Below are positions 48,441-60,171 of a stretch of 64,000 nt of DNA, piece after piece (position 1 is the stretch's first letter; each line of letters begins with the position of its first letter). Where the stretch lies: positions 2,480,001-2,544,000 of the forward strand of contig JACGCM010001511.1 in assembly GCA_014058105.1 (NCBI GenBank), read 5' to 3'. Position numbers and translations under genes: made by a program. The notes beneath the pieces were generated by a model. That model saw only the letters and a program-made list of their open reading frames with translations, did not search any database and was not told the origin of the DNA. The DNA comes from Kingdonia uniflora (lineage: Eukaryota > Streptophyta > Magnoliopsida > Ranunculales > Circaeasteraceae).

Positions 48441-49480
48441 ATATCGGCACACTCCTAAATAACAATGAAAAAACCTTGTCAAATTCCTTAAAATCAACAA
48501 AGATGTCTTCACATGGAACGTCACTGAGATGTCTGGCATCGACCCAAACCTTGCACGTCATAAACTCGCCCTGGTCTACAATACCATAGCCATTAAAAAA
48601 AAGGAATCTCACCCCCAAGTTACACGACGTTGTCAACGCTGAGATAGATAAACTCTTAGGTGTATGATTAATTCGTGAAATCAAAAACCTCAAATGGATC
48701 TCCTATATTGTGGCGGTTATAAAGAAAAATGGCAAGATCAATGTCTGTGTCGACTTTACCGACCTTAACATATGCACACCCAAAGACGGTGTCCCGCTAC
48801 CAAAAATTAAGACCATACTCGATTCTACAACATTACATTAAAGGCTATATATGATGGACGTTTCCTCTGGCTACAACTACGTCCCGCTCGCAATAATAGA
48901 CTAGGATAAAACATCTTCTATAATAGAATGCGGACTCTATTGATGTCATGTTGTTCAGACTAAAAAATGTGGGGGCAACATAATAGTGGCTCATAACAAA
49001 AATGTTTAAACCCCTACTCGAAACCACTGTCAAAGTATATATCGATGATTTTTTATGCAAAAGCGTGAAGAAGGGGTCGCACATAGAAGATCTAACTCAT
49101 ATCTTCTAGACACTTCGATCATACCACATACGATTAAACCCAAACAAGTGCCAATTTGGCGTATCCTCTGCCAATTTTTTTGGATATTTGATTAGCCACA
49201 GAGGAATAGAAGTTGACCCTCAGCAAATCCAAGCTCTCATCAACATGCCCTCCCCTCACACCAAGAAAGAAGTACAAAAGATAGCATGAAAGATTACCAT
49301 GATAAATCATTTTATCTCAAAATCATCTGATCGGTGTCAATTACTCTTTGCCCTCCTCAAAGTCAAGTCAATCAAAAACTGTAACAAGAAGAACCTGGAC
49401 ATCGAGTGAACCCCAGAATGTGAACTAGCATTTCAAGATTTAAAAATATTCGTAGGTAGACCCCCAATCAGGAGCACATC
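48441..49480 (+). pseudogene. Reverse transcriptase of copy F
   Basis: NAEIDKLLGV near 48640, then VAVIKKNGKINVCVDFTDLN (48712-48770) and PKDGVPLPKI. The catalytic box VYIDDFL is intact at 49035-49055. The connection toward RNase H begins after 49110 with LNPNKCQFGV-type sequence (49135-49160). Several stops. Confidence 0.8.
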
Positions 49481-50460
49481 AATGGAGGGTGAAACACTAT
49501 CGCTCTACTTAGCAGCTACCGAGGAGTCAAAAAGCTCTGTCTTAATTAGGATTGAAAACAAAATCAAAAACCTATATATTTTATCAGCAAAATCCTCAAC
49601 CCTGCCAAGATCCACTATACGAAGCTAAAGAAACTGATACTCACCCTCATTTACACATTGCGGAAGCTGAATCCATATTTTAGGCCCACATGATCAAAGT
49701 CATCACGAATAACCCTTTCTAAGAAGTCCTAACCAAAAAGGAGAAGTCAAAAGAGTACAACAGTGGTCTATTTTTCTAGGCGAACATGATATTTCTTTCA
49801 AAAAAAGGTCTCAGAAAAAGGAAAAGCCGTAGTAGATTTTTGGCTGATTTTCCAGTCGAGGACCCAAATTGGGAGGAGCATGATGAAGAAATTCTTAAAG
49901 ACAGACTCTCTCCCCTCGATCCATGGAACCAGTGCACCGGATGGTGACTATTCATAAATGAATCTGCAAGACCAAATGAATCTAGAATCGAAATAGTGTT
50001 GATCACCCCTTCAAATGACCAAATCGAGAAGGCACTCAAATTAGGTTTTTAATGCGCCAACAACAAAGTTGAATGTAAAGCCTTAATGCATGGGTTTGAC
50101 ATGGCTCTCGGCCTCGGTGTCCCTCAACTCTCTATTTTTACCAATTCACAGCTAGTCAAGCGACATTACTCTTGAGAGAACAACGTTAACAGATGTATGG
50201 CCTCCTACGCTCAGACCATTCGAGATCGTATGGAATTATTCCCAGAAAAATTAACCATTAACCATTTCCTTCGTGGAGAAAATGGACACGCTAACGCTTT
50301 AGCTTATATAGCGACCATACTCGGTTGATCGGAGCTACGACAGTTCAGCATCGAAGTACTCCACCATCCTACTATCAACCATATACAAGTCACCTACGTT
50401 CAGACAGCCACCACCACAGTAGATACCAAGGATTGGCAAACGTCATTTTTATAATATTTT
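49481..50460 (+). pseudogene. RNase H of copy F
   Basis: CANNKVECKALMHGFDMALG (50053-50112) with VPQLSIFTNSQLVKRHY (50119-50170): the E of the EA box and the D of the SDSQL box are changed (TNSQL). Then NGHANALAYIATIL (50282-50320). It would have degraded the RNA strand. Confidence 0.75.
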
Positions 50461-51276
50461 AACAGTTAATTCTTCCAAACGACCTTAAGGCGCGACGCTC
50501 TATCATTGACAATTGTAAAAGATTCTCGACCCTAAATGGCGTACTCCATATGCAGGCAATAAACGGTGTCTACCTGCATTGCCTATCTGATACTGGTGCC
50601 CAAGATACCTTTAAAGAACTTCATGAGGGAACATGTAGGTCACACACAGCCTGTAGATCATTGACTAGTCAAGCCATCAGCAAGGATTATTTTGGCCCCG
50701 CATGTGACAACAAGTCAAAGAGTATGCTCGACGATGTGACAAGTGTCAACGTTATGCGCATAATATCCAAAGTCCCTCCCGCGACTTGTACCATAGTCAG
50801 GTTTATTGGTCCATCAAGAGGTGAGTAATCGACCTAATCGGACCTTTTCCAAAAGTGGCAGGCAAGGGAGAGCATGTTTGGGTCACCATATACTACTTTA
50901 TTAAATGCACCCCTTTATGTAGAACTCAAGAACAAGAAGTCATCATCTTCCTTTGGGAGAACATCATAACTCTCTTTGGATGCCCACACATGATTCGTTG
51001 TGATAATGGCCTAGTTCGTTGGGGCTAAGATCCGTAATTTTCTATAATATCACATCATCCTTTCACCCTCGACCCCGTACTACCCATAGGGCAACGGCTA
51101 GGTCAAGGCCATCAACAAAACAATTGTAGACGGTCTTAAGAAGTGAGTCGACGATAAGAAAGATCAATGGGCCCAAGAACTTTAGCATGTTCAGTGGGCG
51201 TATCGAACAACCCCTAGAAACTTGACCGGTTATATACCATTTTTACTAGTATATGGGACTGAGGCAATCTCTTGGA
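50461..51276 (+). pseudogene. Integrase of copy F
   Basis: Zinc-binding start degenerate (50560-50760), core start DLIGPFPK-like at 50831-50860, then PYYPQGNG-like sequence (51080-51110), IVDGLKK, and the C-terminal box [19 protein letters not shown] (51198-51258). Stops and shifts throughout. Confidence 0.75.
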
Positions 51277-51337
51277 ATATCATTAAAAACTTGTATTAAA
51301 AACTTGACCGGTTATCAATACAAGTTTTTAATGATAT
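51277..51337. repeat. Perfect 21-bp inverted repeat at the end of copy F integrase
   Basis: Arms 51277-51297 (atatcattaaaaacttgtat + t) and 51317-51337 are exact reverse complements around a 19-bp loop. The loop repeats aaacttgaccggttat, found upstream at 51218-51233. Confidence 0.85.
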
Positions 51338-51354
51338 CCCACTTTTATATAGTA

Positions 51355-51870
51355 ATTACATATAAAAACCCCCAAGTATTGGATTCAGCCAGTCGACTTG
51401 AATCATACTTTGGGGCAATCTCTTTCCTCGAGCCACATACATACTTATTACATACAAAAACCCCAAGTATTGGATTCAACCAGTTGACTTAAATTATACT
51501 TGGGGATGAGTTCTTTCCTCTAGCCACATATATACTTATTTCATACAAAAACCACAAGTATTAGATTCAGCCAGTCGACTTGAATCATACTTGGAAGGGA
51601 GCTCTTTCCTCGGGCCACATACATACTTATTACATACAAAAACCCTAAGTATTGGATTCATCCAGTCAACTTGAATCATACTTGGGAGGGAGCTCTTTCC
51701 TCGAGCCACATATACTTATTACATACAAAAACCCTAAGTATTGGATTCAGCCAGTTGACTTGAATCATACTTGGGAGCAAACTCTTTCTTCGAGCCACAT
51801 ATATACTTATTATAAACAAAAGCCCCAAGGATTGATTTCAGCCAGTCGACTTGAGTCGTACCTGGGGGGA
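51355..51870. repeat. Tandem hairpin-repeat array of copy F
   Basis: Six units of about 90 bp, each with aaacccaagtattggattcag, gtcgacttgaatcatactt and a cctcgagccacatatac phrase. Each can fold: ccccaagtat (51461-51470) pairs perfectly with atacttgggg (51496-51505) in unit 2. Located between integrase and antisense ORF. Confidence 0.85.
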
Positions 51871-52049
51871 GCCTGATCCCCGCACAAGTCATCACATCCC
51901 AAACCTCAAGAACCAAAAGAATAGATGAGCATTGTTACTATTTTCATAGACATAACTTCCATTTCAACAATGTTTTACAACATTCCAACATAAACCATAT
52001 TACATATTAAAAATATTCAACTAACCCAACAGAGTCTACTACCAATCAC
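51871..52049. other. Spacer between array and antisense ORF, copy F
   Basis: AT-rich, nothing recognised. Confidence 0.4.
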
Positions 52050-55000
52050 AAATAAACACTTTTCAAATATTCGCAGCCCCGATATCGGCAACAAAGGCCA
52101 TAAAAATATTGGTTACCACATCACTTACAGACGGGTTGCCGGCAAGCTCTTCTCGAACAACGATGTCGCTCACACCTTGAACTGGCTCGGGCTCCCCTCC
52201 CTTGACGTCATTATCTTCCTCGTCCTTGGTCTTATAGTGTCGCAGGGTCTACGGATTAATGCCCAGCTGGTTGAGGTGAATGGCATATCGATCAATATCC
52301 TCTTGCCTCTCCTGAGCAACCCTATGGAAGTTGATTTTATTTCTAACTAAACAAGCATCGTACTCGGCCACTTCCACAACATGCTCAGCTCTTAACTTTT
52401 CAATTGCTCAATCATAGGTAGCCTTCAATGAGTGAAATGGTCGTAGAAACTCCAGCTTTCGATACCATATTTTTCCTCTTCCTGCCTTGTCTTTTCCTTG
52501 CAGGCACGACCCCCTTTAGCATGGCATCTTTATTTCTAACTCTAACCCTAGGCAGTTAGAACAAGACAAATATTTTGTTTACCCTCTCGTCGTCTTCCTG
52601 CAACACTATGTCAAAATAACTTAGCTCCAATGGCATATCCAGCGGTCGAGGAACTATATACTAGAAGAGTAGAAAGTTAGTCGACTGCAACATTAAACCA
52701 CATACCACAAGATCTAATGCACAAGCCTACCATTTTTATATACACAATTTGTTAAAGCTATCACAGGTTCTCGAGGTCTCTGTTCCCAGCCATTGTTGAC
52801 CAGTACCAAGGTCTCATTCTAGTGTCTACCATTGGTACTCATGTCATAAAACCACTGGCGACTACTATCACTTTTTACATGGTATGTGATCTTCTTTGGG
52901 TTACAAACCATTTCATAATAAGCAATACTATCGAGCGAAGAAACCATCGGATGTCTAACTCGAGCCAATTCCTTATTCAATGCTTCGATTACCCATATTA
53001 TTTCATAAAAATTGTCGTTCAGCTCGCAAGGCACTACATCAAAGAAATTTATAACTTACTTCACCAAATTAATATAAGGGATCATTATCCTGAGCCTCAA
53101 CTAGCCGAGAAACACCAGTACACCAGAATCGACGTGATCACCTAGATCCCCGTCATGGAGTGTAATAGTAACCCACTAATTTACGTAGCATTTATCTTGA
53201 TGCAACCTCATTTTCTTTTCATGGAAAGTTTCCACATGCACTTCCTCGCCATTATCTGTGTCGTCCTCCCCCTCCTCATCCATATCACCGCTATCCCCTC
53301 CTCCTTGATCATCATCCTCGGTCGCCTCACTATCCTCTACCTCGTCTTCACGAGTTATCAGAGGTCACGAATTACCATCCTTAAATGCTCTCGCAATGGG
53401 GGTCGTATCAGGAATATCATCCATAAACATCTTTATTCCTATCGAATGGGTGACATCGGCTAAATAGAGACAACCCACTCATCGCACCCCGGCAACTCGG
53501 GTATAAAATTTCCCACATCATTTTCTTTGTCAAATACAATGGTACGGTCGTTCATCTCAACGACCTCTAAAAAAATTACTAGCTCTATACCACCCATCAC
53601 AAAACAATCAGTTAACTTTGAAATCAAGCGATCGCATCACATTCCTAAAAACCCTGACAACTTATAAGATTTCACAAGGTTTTTATACATTTCCAAGGTC
53701 CACCATTAATGGCGGACCAAAGACTATAGTTCAAGTTCACCTCACACAGTTGCAAGGACGCCTTTATTAGTGCAATCACATAACCAAAATACAGAGTGAG
53801 AGAGAAAGAGACTTAACGACGTCAGTGAAGACTTTTGCAATGGCATCCTGACAACTGGAAACTTTTTCTCGCTCGATAGTAGCAAGGCGGCGCTCGTTGC
53901 AGGTTTGCAAAGATAATTAGTCAAGAGAGTTTTTCGTGTTCTCTAAGGAAGATAAAGAGTTACAAGTTAAAGGGCAATCATAGTAAACGTGGGCGGTTAT
54001 CAATGCCCCACCAATACCTCTCCCTATTTCTTTTTTTCTCTCTCTCTAGTTATTAAATTAAAAATACCCACCCTCAATGTTTTTTCCTGCCTTCGCTTGG
54101 CTTTTTTCAATTTCTCAATCCTCTTATATTTTTTATGTTTCCCTACATTTACCAATCTAGCCACCTCACCTTTTAACCTCTCTGAAATGCCCCTCTCAAT
54201 CAAATCTTCTCTCCCCATTTCCAATACCAAGCAATTATTAAAATACCCTAACGAATCTTTGAAGGCAAGCCCATCAAAACATGGATCAACACTTCCCTTG
54301 ACAACGTTCTTCTCATAAACATTGACCCTAGACATACTAGGGCTAAACAAAAGAAACCACTTGTTCACCACATATTATGCCTCCTTACACCTACTATAGT
54401 GTCACACTTTTAGCTTTTGACCTACAGTCGATTTTAATAAGCACGATTCTGGCCTACATCCCTAGCATCGCTCACAATCATTATATATTCATCATTTTCT
54501 CTAAAGGTCAATTTTGAGAGAACTACCTTCGTACACAAAGGACTAAGACATAGCAAGAGCCCACATAACTTACGAAGGTGGACTTATACATATTCGATCT
54601 TATGTGAAAATGTACTATCTCTTATATCAATTTTCCATCCATCGTTCACATGTCATATCACTCGCCCAATTGGTCGAGAATAGGTCATTCATGAAATCCA
54701 GCAATATCAATCATCAATATAAGAAAATATTTCCCAAACCAGTACTACCAAAATATTTTTTTCATTCCAAACAGCCCGAATGCAACATTATATACACATA
54801 CCCACAAAAACAAAGAGAAAACAAAAAATATAACAAAGACAGAAACACAAAACCACCAGCAACCCTCCACATCCAAATTACGCACCACCAACTCCCTCAC
54901 CACCTGCAGCGGCTTCTTTGTCCTCGGTTCAAATGGCGTCCTGAGCAATCATTCGAAGCGCAAGCTCGTAGTGCACCACTACCATAATTTCATTATGAAA

Positions 55001-55198
55001 GGCGTTGCACCAGAATAGCCGATCAAACTCTACCAATTGTTCAGTAATAGACATGCCCACAAGATTCTTTTGCGCGGGCCTCGGAACGTGTGCACTCAGG
55101 GGTAGCCTCCTAAAATACCTCTCCCTCAAATTAGCAATCTTTATGGCGAGCCTACCCTCTGCCGTATGTTGATGCCTTTGCGAACGAGTCCTCACCAT
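52050..55198 (-). pseudogene. Antisense ORF of copy F
   Basis: Minus strand, opposite to gag-pol, starting at an intact ATG (55198): MVRTRSQRHQHTAEGRL, 89 codons (to 54929). Long noncoding gap. Acidic linker rich in D/E (53410-53230). Central motif PCELNDNFYEIIWVIEALN (53034-52975), matching INDNFYEMMTVIEGLN of copy A. C-terminal coil, ending LNQLGINP-TLRHY near 52295-52235, matching LGYNPDTFERY of copy A, and then an acidic tail. Same domain order as A. Stops and shifts present. Role unknown; a nuclear accessory protein is conceivable from the basic start and acidic linker, but that is a guess. Confidence 0.7.
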
Positions 55199-55450
55199 GT
55201 CGATGAGAAAGGGCAGAGAAAAAAATAAAGGTGATTAAGGAAATTCAACACAGGGATTAGCATTTCATAAAGAGTTTTTGTAATAAGATATTAAACGCTT
55301 AAACGGCGTAATCAGTGCGCAAGGCATTAATGCCCTCGTTATCTGTGGACCGATCAACTCTGCCATTTCCAAGGTCTTTTCCTCTTCTTCTCAGCATTAA
55401 TCCCCTCGCAGAAAATATGCGCTCTTCGATCACAGCTGAGAGGGAGCGAT

Positions 55451-55907
55451 TGTAGTAGCCTACTAGCTTACTCGACATCGACCTCCACCAGGCTGCCGCA
55501 ACCAGTAATAAAGGAAGTCGATCGACATCGACCAACAATCGAGCAAACGAAGAATACCACCTAAAGCAAAGACAGAGTAAAGTAAAATAGACAAATTATG
55601 GCTAGTTGTATGAAGGGTAAGATAGTAATAACTCCCAAAAACCTAGAGGTCTTCCCTCTGAAACCTATAAATAGGAGATGGAGGACCAAAGAGAATGAGG
55701 GAGACAACTCCACCAAATCTCATATAAATCCCTGTAATAAAAGATACTCAGATAATACATATATCATCACACTTCTAAATCCTCGGAAGAGGTCGTAAGA
55801 AGTCCTCTTGATAGGAACTCACGCATATGTTGTCTGAATTCCTTTTATAAGTCATCATCGTTTCATTGCAAGGTCGATTCTGGACGTCCCGGAATTACGC
55901 CCTTACA
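55451..55907 (+). repeat. 3' LTR of copy F
   Basis: 457 bp, preceded by polypurine tract gctgagagggagcgat. TATA-type box cctataaataggag (about 55663-55676). It ends CCTTACA, 371 bp upstream of the MORF9 start codon. Confidence 0.9.
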
Positions 55908-55912
55908 AAACC

Positions 55913-56278
55913 CAACTGATTGAGATACTCATGTAAATTTATCAGGACTCGTTATATAGAGAACATGATAATGTGGACAATTTGACAATTTTCAGACAGT
56001 TTGGACTTTAAATTCAGCAACAAAACAAACAAAAATTTTACATTTCAGCTTCAACATTTAGGTGTTAGATATTTCAACAATCAGAATAAGGAATCATAAT
56101 CATAAAAAAAAAAATTAGAAAAAAAAAAAAAAAAAAAAAAAAACTACCTCCTAGTCACCCAAGCTCCCCGGCTCAAGCTCCAGGCACCAGCACTGCTGGA
56201 AACGCTCTCAGTAAACCCTATAAAAACCCACTCATAAATCCACCCTCATTAAGCCACCTTATCTCTCCCGTCTCTGTT
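55913..56278 (+). promoter_or_regulatory. Proximal promoter and 5' UTR of MORF9
   Basis: All that separates the LTR of copy F from the start codon. TATA box TATAAAAA at 56219-56226, so the 5' UTR should be only about 20-30 nt, pyrimidine-rich (tctctcccgtctctgtt). A poly-A run lies at 56103-56144. Confidence 0.6.
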
Positions 56279-59085
56279 ATGGCGACAGTCACCAACACCT
56301 TTCTCCCCAAAACCCTAATCAACCCCATTCCCAAACTCCATCAATCAAACTCTAAAACCCATTTTTCAATCTCTGCTTCAATCCGTCGAGCTCCTCTTGT
56401 TTCCCCCTTTCGTTTGAACTCTCTCTCTCACTTCACTCGCCCTTCTTCGACACCTTCTTCGCCTCGGTCATCATCGTCTATATGTGCAGCGGTAGATGGC
56501 GAGTACTCATCGAGAAGGGGTAGTAGCAATGAGCCCAGGGAGACTATATTGCTACCGGGTTGCGATTATAATCACTGGCTTATAGTTATGGAGTTCCCTA
56601 AAGACCCAGCTCCTACAAGAGAGCAGATGATTGATACGTATCTCGATACTCTCGCTACCGTAGTTGGAAGGTATATTTTTGTGTTTTTTGTGAAATGTAA
56701 TAGTTCTATGTTTTGTTTACACTTTACATTTGAGTTGTAATTTGTAAATTATAAGCGGCGCTTAGTATCCAGTAAATAAATACGATAACGGTATTGCGGC
56801 CGAGAGTAATCTACAATTCATTCTTTATATAGACAAAATCACAAAACTAGTTTATAAACGCGAAACCAGTCTATCAAATAGAGGTAAGGAGGGAGGATGG
56901 TTTGAACATTATGTAAACTCGGTGTGAAAAAAGTGCTAATAGACAAAATCGATCTGCTTAGAAAGAGATGTTATTGGAGATAATAGGCCACTACAGTCGA
57001 TTATTCCAGCTAAAGCATGCTTATAGTAGTAAGTAGATTCATAGGAAAATTAAATTTAGGCTCACTAACCAAATATAGGCACACTCATGCTACCCTGTCC
57101 TGGCTGGCGTGCGTGTACTACATGTAGGATTTGGTTTCTCAGTTGGTTTGCCCTTGGGCCAGTGTGACACGAGACCAATCCAAGTCTCAATCAGGTAATT
57201 TACTAGCTAGTGAGCTAGTACTGTGAAAGAATATACAATTAATCATCAGGGTTCTCTTCCAACTTAGTGATGAATTGATAACCTTCCCAATTAGACTTTT
57301 TATGGAAATAACCTGAACTAAAATACACCTACCCGTCGAAGCTAAATATAAATTTTATTTAATAGTAGGGATATCCCATAGATAATATGCAGTGGTATGA
57401 ACTATATATCGATAATATGGAAAGCATTCAGAGATTTGTTTTTTGCTAATTAGTGTAGGAAAATCTCTTCTTTCAAACTTCAAATGTAGCCTACATATGA
57501 GATATAGAACAATATATAGCCTAAGAGAGGCAAGGGAAAAATAGTAAAGACGAGGTAAGATTGGGAAGGGAGAAGAGAATAGGTGAAGAAGCTTTTTTTT
57601 TTAAAGGCAATAGGTGAAGAAGCTGGAGATTGAAGACGAGAAAAAGAGAGCCTACAAGTATGCATCATCTTCAAGGGTTAGTTAGCAGGCATCCAGCTTG
57701 CTCGGACCTTCACAATCCTTTTTCATCTCAAACATTCCTCTTTTGCAGTTTTTATTTGCCCTAACAAGATCAGGGTTCATAATTTTTCACTATTTGCCCA
57801 ACTAATTCCTGGGGCACATGAGAACCCTGCCAACCCACATGCCGGTAATTCAGGATTAGTCCTGGTGAGTGGCCCCCTTTGGTGGTGAATTGAACTCAGG
57901 ACCTCTGCTTCCGTAGGCATGGTCCCAAACCGCTACACAAACCCTTTTTGCATTTTTGTTATTATTAATTTTTCTTTCTGAAAAAATAGAAAAAAAATGA
58001 CAATAATGCTAGAAGAATTGTCTACGGTTGTTTGTAAGTCAGTTCAAAATATTAGACATTTTCTTGCAACTTCCTTACTTGAATCTCCAATAAAAGAAAA
58101 GCATGTCAGCTATGCAGTAATTGATGACTCAAGACTTCAGGGTATCCCTACTTTTCAATTAAGTTTGGGGGTAACTGTTTACCCAAGTCTTAGAAATGTT
58201 GAGGTTTATAAAAAATAGGCCATTACGTTGGGAGGGGGCACAAGTCAAAATTACCATTACACAGTATTTTTTTACTGATTCATATAGAGAAAGAGGTGTA
58301 TGGCTTTTGGAATTGACTTTATCGGGGCTTGCTACATAGAGAGGAATATATATTTTTTCCATTTCCATTGTGTTGAAATTGAAGTTTTTTTTTTTTTTTC
58401 ATTATGAGTTGATCTTGAGCTTATGCCTAAGCCTATATTGCAGCATGGAAGAAGCAAAGAAGAATATGTATGCTTTTAGTACAACCACCTACACTGGATT
58501 CCAGTGTACTGTATCTGAAGAAACATCTGAGAAGTTCAAGGGTAAGTATATATCTAATTCTAATATATTTCATTCATCCTAAATGCTATTAGTTGACATA
58601 TTTGTGTAGTTTTTATATTCTAATTGCATTCCTTTCCTTTCCAGGATTGCCTGGAGTCCTGTGGGTATTGCCCGATTCATACATAGATGTGAAAAACAAA
58701 GACTACGGAGGTTATTTACTTTAACCATTTGTACCTTAATGTTCATTTTTGTGTTTGTAAATTAATAATGCTGCAATCAGAAATGTCCTGTGACAGTTTT
58801 CTTCTTTGTTTTTCTTGATGATTATATGTTTCTTTGTACTCAATAAGGTTGAAGTTCATTAAAAATGTTAATGGGATTTGTTTTCTGTATATTTTCTTTC
58901 AATCAGGAGATAAATATATCAACGGGGAGATAATTCCTTGCAAATATCCTACTTATCAACCAAAGCAACGCAGTGGATCTAAGTATGAGAGCAGAAAATA
59001 CGAAAGACGGAGAAGTGGTCCTCCTCCTCCTGCACAAAGAAGACCCAAACAGGAAGCTTCTCCGGCAGACACACCCTCCATTTGA
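56279..59085 (+). CDS. MORF9: MORF9/RIP9-type chloroplast RNA-editing factor (4 exons)
   Basis: Exons 56279-56670, 58444-58541, 58645-58710, 58907-59085; all introns GT-AG and in frame, giving 244 residues. Residues 1 to about 65 are Ser/Thr/Arg-rich with few acidic residues, a typical plastid transit peptide. The MORF domain runs from about residue 88: [19 protein letters not shown], then [15 protein letters not shown] across the first splice, [33 protein letters not shown], and [12 protein letters not shown]. The C-terminus is basic and proline-rich. Wording and length match MORF9 better than MORF2. MORF9 binds PLS-type pentatricopeptide proteins and is needed for C-to-U editing of many plastid transcripts. 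Reading frame is open with no lesions: the only apparently intact host gene here. Confidence 0.95.
56671..58443 (+). other. MORF9 intron 1, with SINE insertion
   Basis: 1773 bp, gtatat...ttgcag, phase 2 (AG|C Ser). Much longer than introns 2 (103 bp) and 3 (196 bp). It contains a SINE at 57749-57943. Other short frames in it (for example 57997-58218) show no known domain. Confidence 0.85.
57749..57943 (-). mobile_element. tRNA-derived SINE (Au-like)
   Basis: Minus strand: a tRNA-like head with A-box-like TGTAGCGGTTTGGG and B-box AGTTCAATTC (57887-57897), spaced as in polymerase III promoters, then the body phrase GTGCCCCAGGAATTAG and a short tail aaataaaaac. Imperfect flanks cctcttttgca (57737-57747) and ccctttttgca (57942-57952) may be the target duplication. 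Confidence 0.65.
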
Positions 59086-59517
59086 GGTAGTCATATGCCC
59101 CTTCTAAGGGTTCTCTCCGCCATACATAACTTCTATTTTAATCATCTTCATTTGATGTTTCAGATGTCTGGCATTCCCATGTGGAGAAAAAATGGTACTC
59201 TACAGAACCATTGAGATGACTTTCAAGTTTATATGCTCTACTGTTCTACAAAGATTAGCTGATTTGCAAACTAGGAGATACTTGCATTAACAGTATCCTA
59301 TGGTGGGGTTGAGTCGAGATTAATGTTTTCTAATATTTTCATCTGGATTCTGGATCAAGAAAGCAAGAAGACAAAAAGAGCTGTATGTCTGTTGTCTAAG
59401 ATGTATTTTGATGAAGATGATACAATGATAGTTTGTTAATTTATCTTAATCAATCTTGTTGTTTGGAAAGTACTGTTTTCTATTAGTGTTTCTCACTGGG
59501 TTCATTGACTGAACAAG
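59086..59517 (+). other. MORF9 3' UTR with probable intron
   Basis: One base after the stop codon, gtagtc...tgtttcag (59087-59163) has intron signals. The rest is AT-rich, with no perfect AATAAA seen. It ends at the hAT target duplication 59510-59517. Confidence 0.5.
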
Positions 59518-59700
59518 TAGGGATGGCAATTTGCCCCGCCCTGATGGGGATCCGCCCCGCTCCGAACGGGGCAGATTTGGTATGAGCTAAACGGGTATGG
59601 GGGTGGGGATTGTATAAGCTACCCAAAATCTGCCGGGGATCGGGGCGGATTTGGGCCTGCTCACATAAAATCCGTTATCCGCCCTGTATCCGCCTCACTA
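59518..59700. repeat. Left GC-rich subterminal repeats of outer hAT
   Basis: Clusters of ggggatccgcccc, gggatcggggcggattt and similar, mirroring the right end at 62459-62700. Such subterminal motif clusters are typical transposase-binding regions in hAT elements. Confidence 0.7.
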
Positions 59701-60171
59701 AATACCTAATACTTTTACTATTATACCCCCACTAAATACCTAATAGCTTCTCTTTCAACAGCAGCTCTCTTCTCTTCAGCAGCTCTCTTCTCTATTCATT
59801 CCTCTCTTTCAACAGCAGCTCTCTTCATTCCTAACAACAAATTGGGACCTTGAGCGGCATTTTAAATTCATTTCTCTCTCGTTGGTTTATTTTAGTCTTT
59901 AATTTATGACCAAAGAGAGAAACCCTCATCTCCTCTCTCTCAAAGACCTCTCTCTCTCACCCACCCACTCAATCAACAACATCAAGTAATCACAGATCTC
60001 TAAACCCTAATTTATTTCCTCTCTCGTCATCTTCATTTCTAAATCTGTGTGTTTGATCTCAAATTCATCGATCTTAGCTCAATGAAAATGTTGTGATTTT
60101 GACCAAATTTGTTTGATTTGTGTGATAGGACGTTGGGTTTCGACTTCTATTCGAGTAAGAATAATTTGTAG

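Larger units (their letters stand above)
45513..55907 (+). mobile_element. Ty3/gypsy Tat-lineage element, copy F, complete layout
   Basis: 10.4-kb element with 5' LTR 45513-46027, primer site, gag, protease, reverse transcriptase, RNase H, integrase, hairpin-repeat array, antisense ORF and 3' LTR 55451-55907. Perfect target duplication AAACC at 45508-45512 and 55908-55912. LTRs begin TGTAGTAGCCTAC like those of A, C and D but differ inside, so it is a related subfamily. No inserted element breaks it; stops and shifts do. Confidence 0.9.

Noticed and set aside
51355..51870. Regularly spaced repeats that look like a CRISPR array
   Set aside because: Units are about 90 bp with diverged repeats and no unique spacers, in a plant retrotransposon; the match is to Tat 3' arrays.
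57870..57943. Possible tRNA gene
   Set aside because: Only box-like motifs are present, no cloverleaf or anticodon arm; it continues into a SINE body.
57997..58218. 73-codon frame in MORF9 intron 1
   Set aside because: No recognisable domain; flanking splice sites of MORF9 fit known exons without it.
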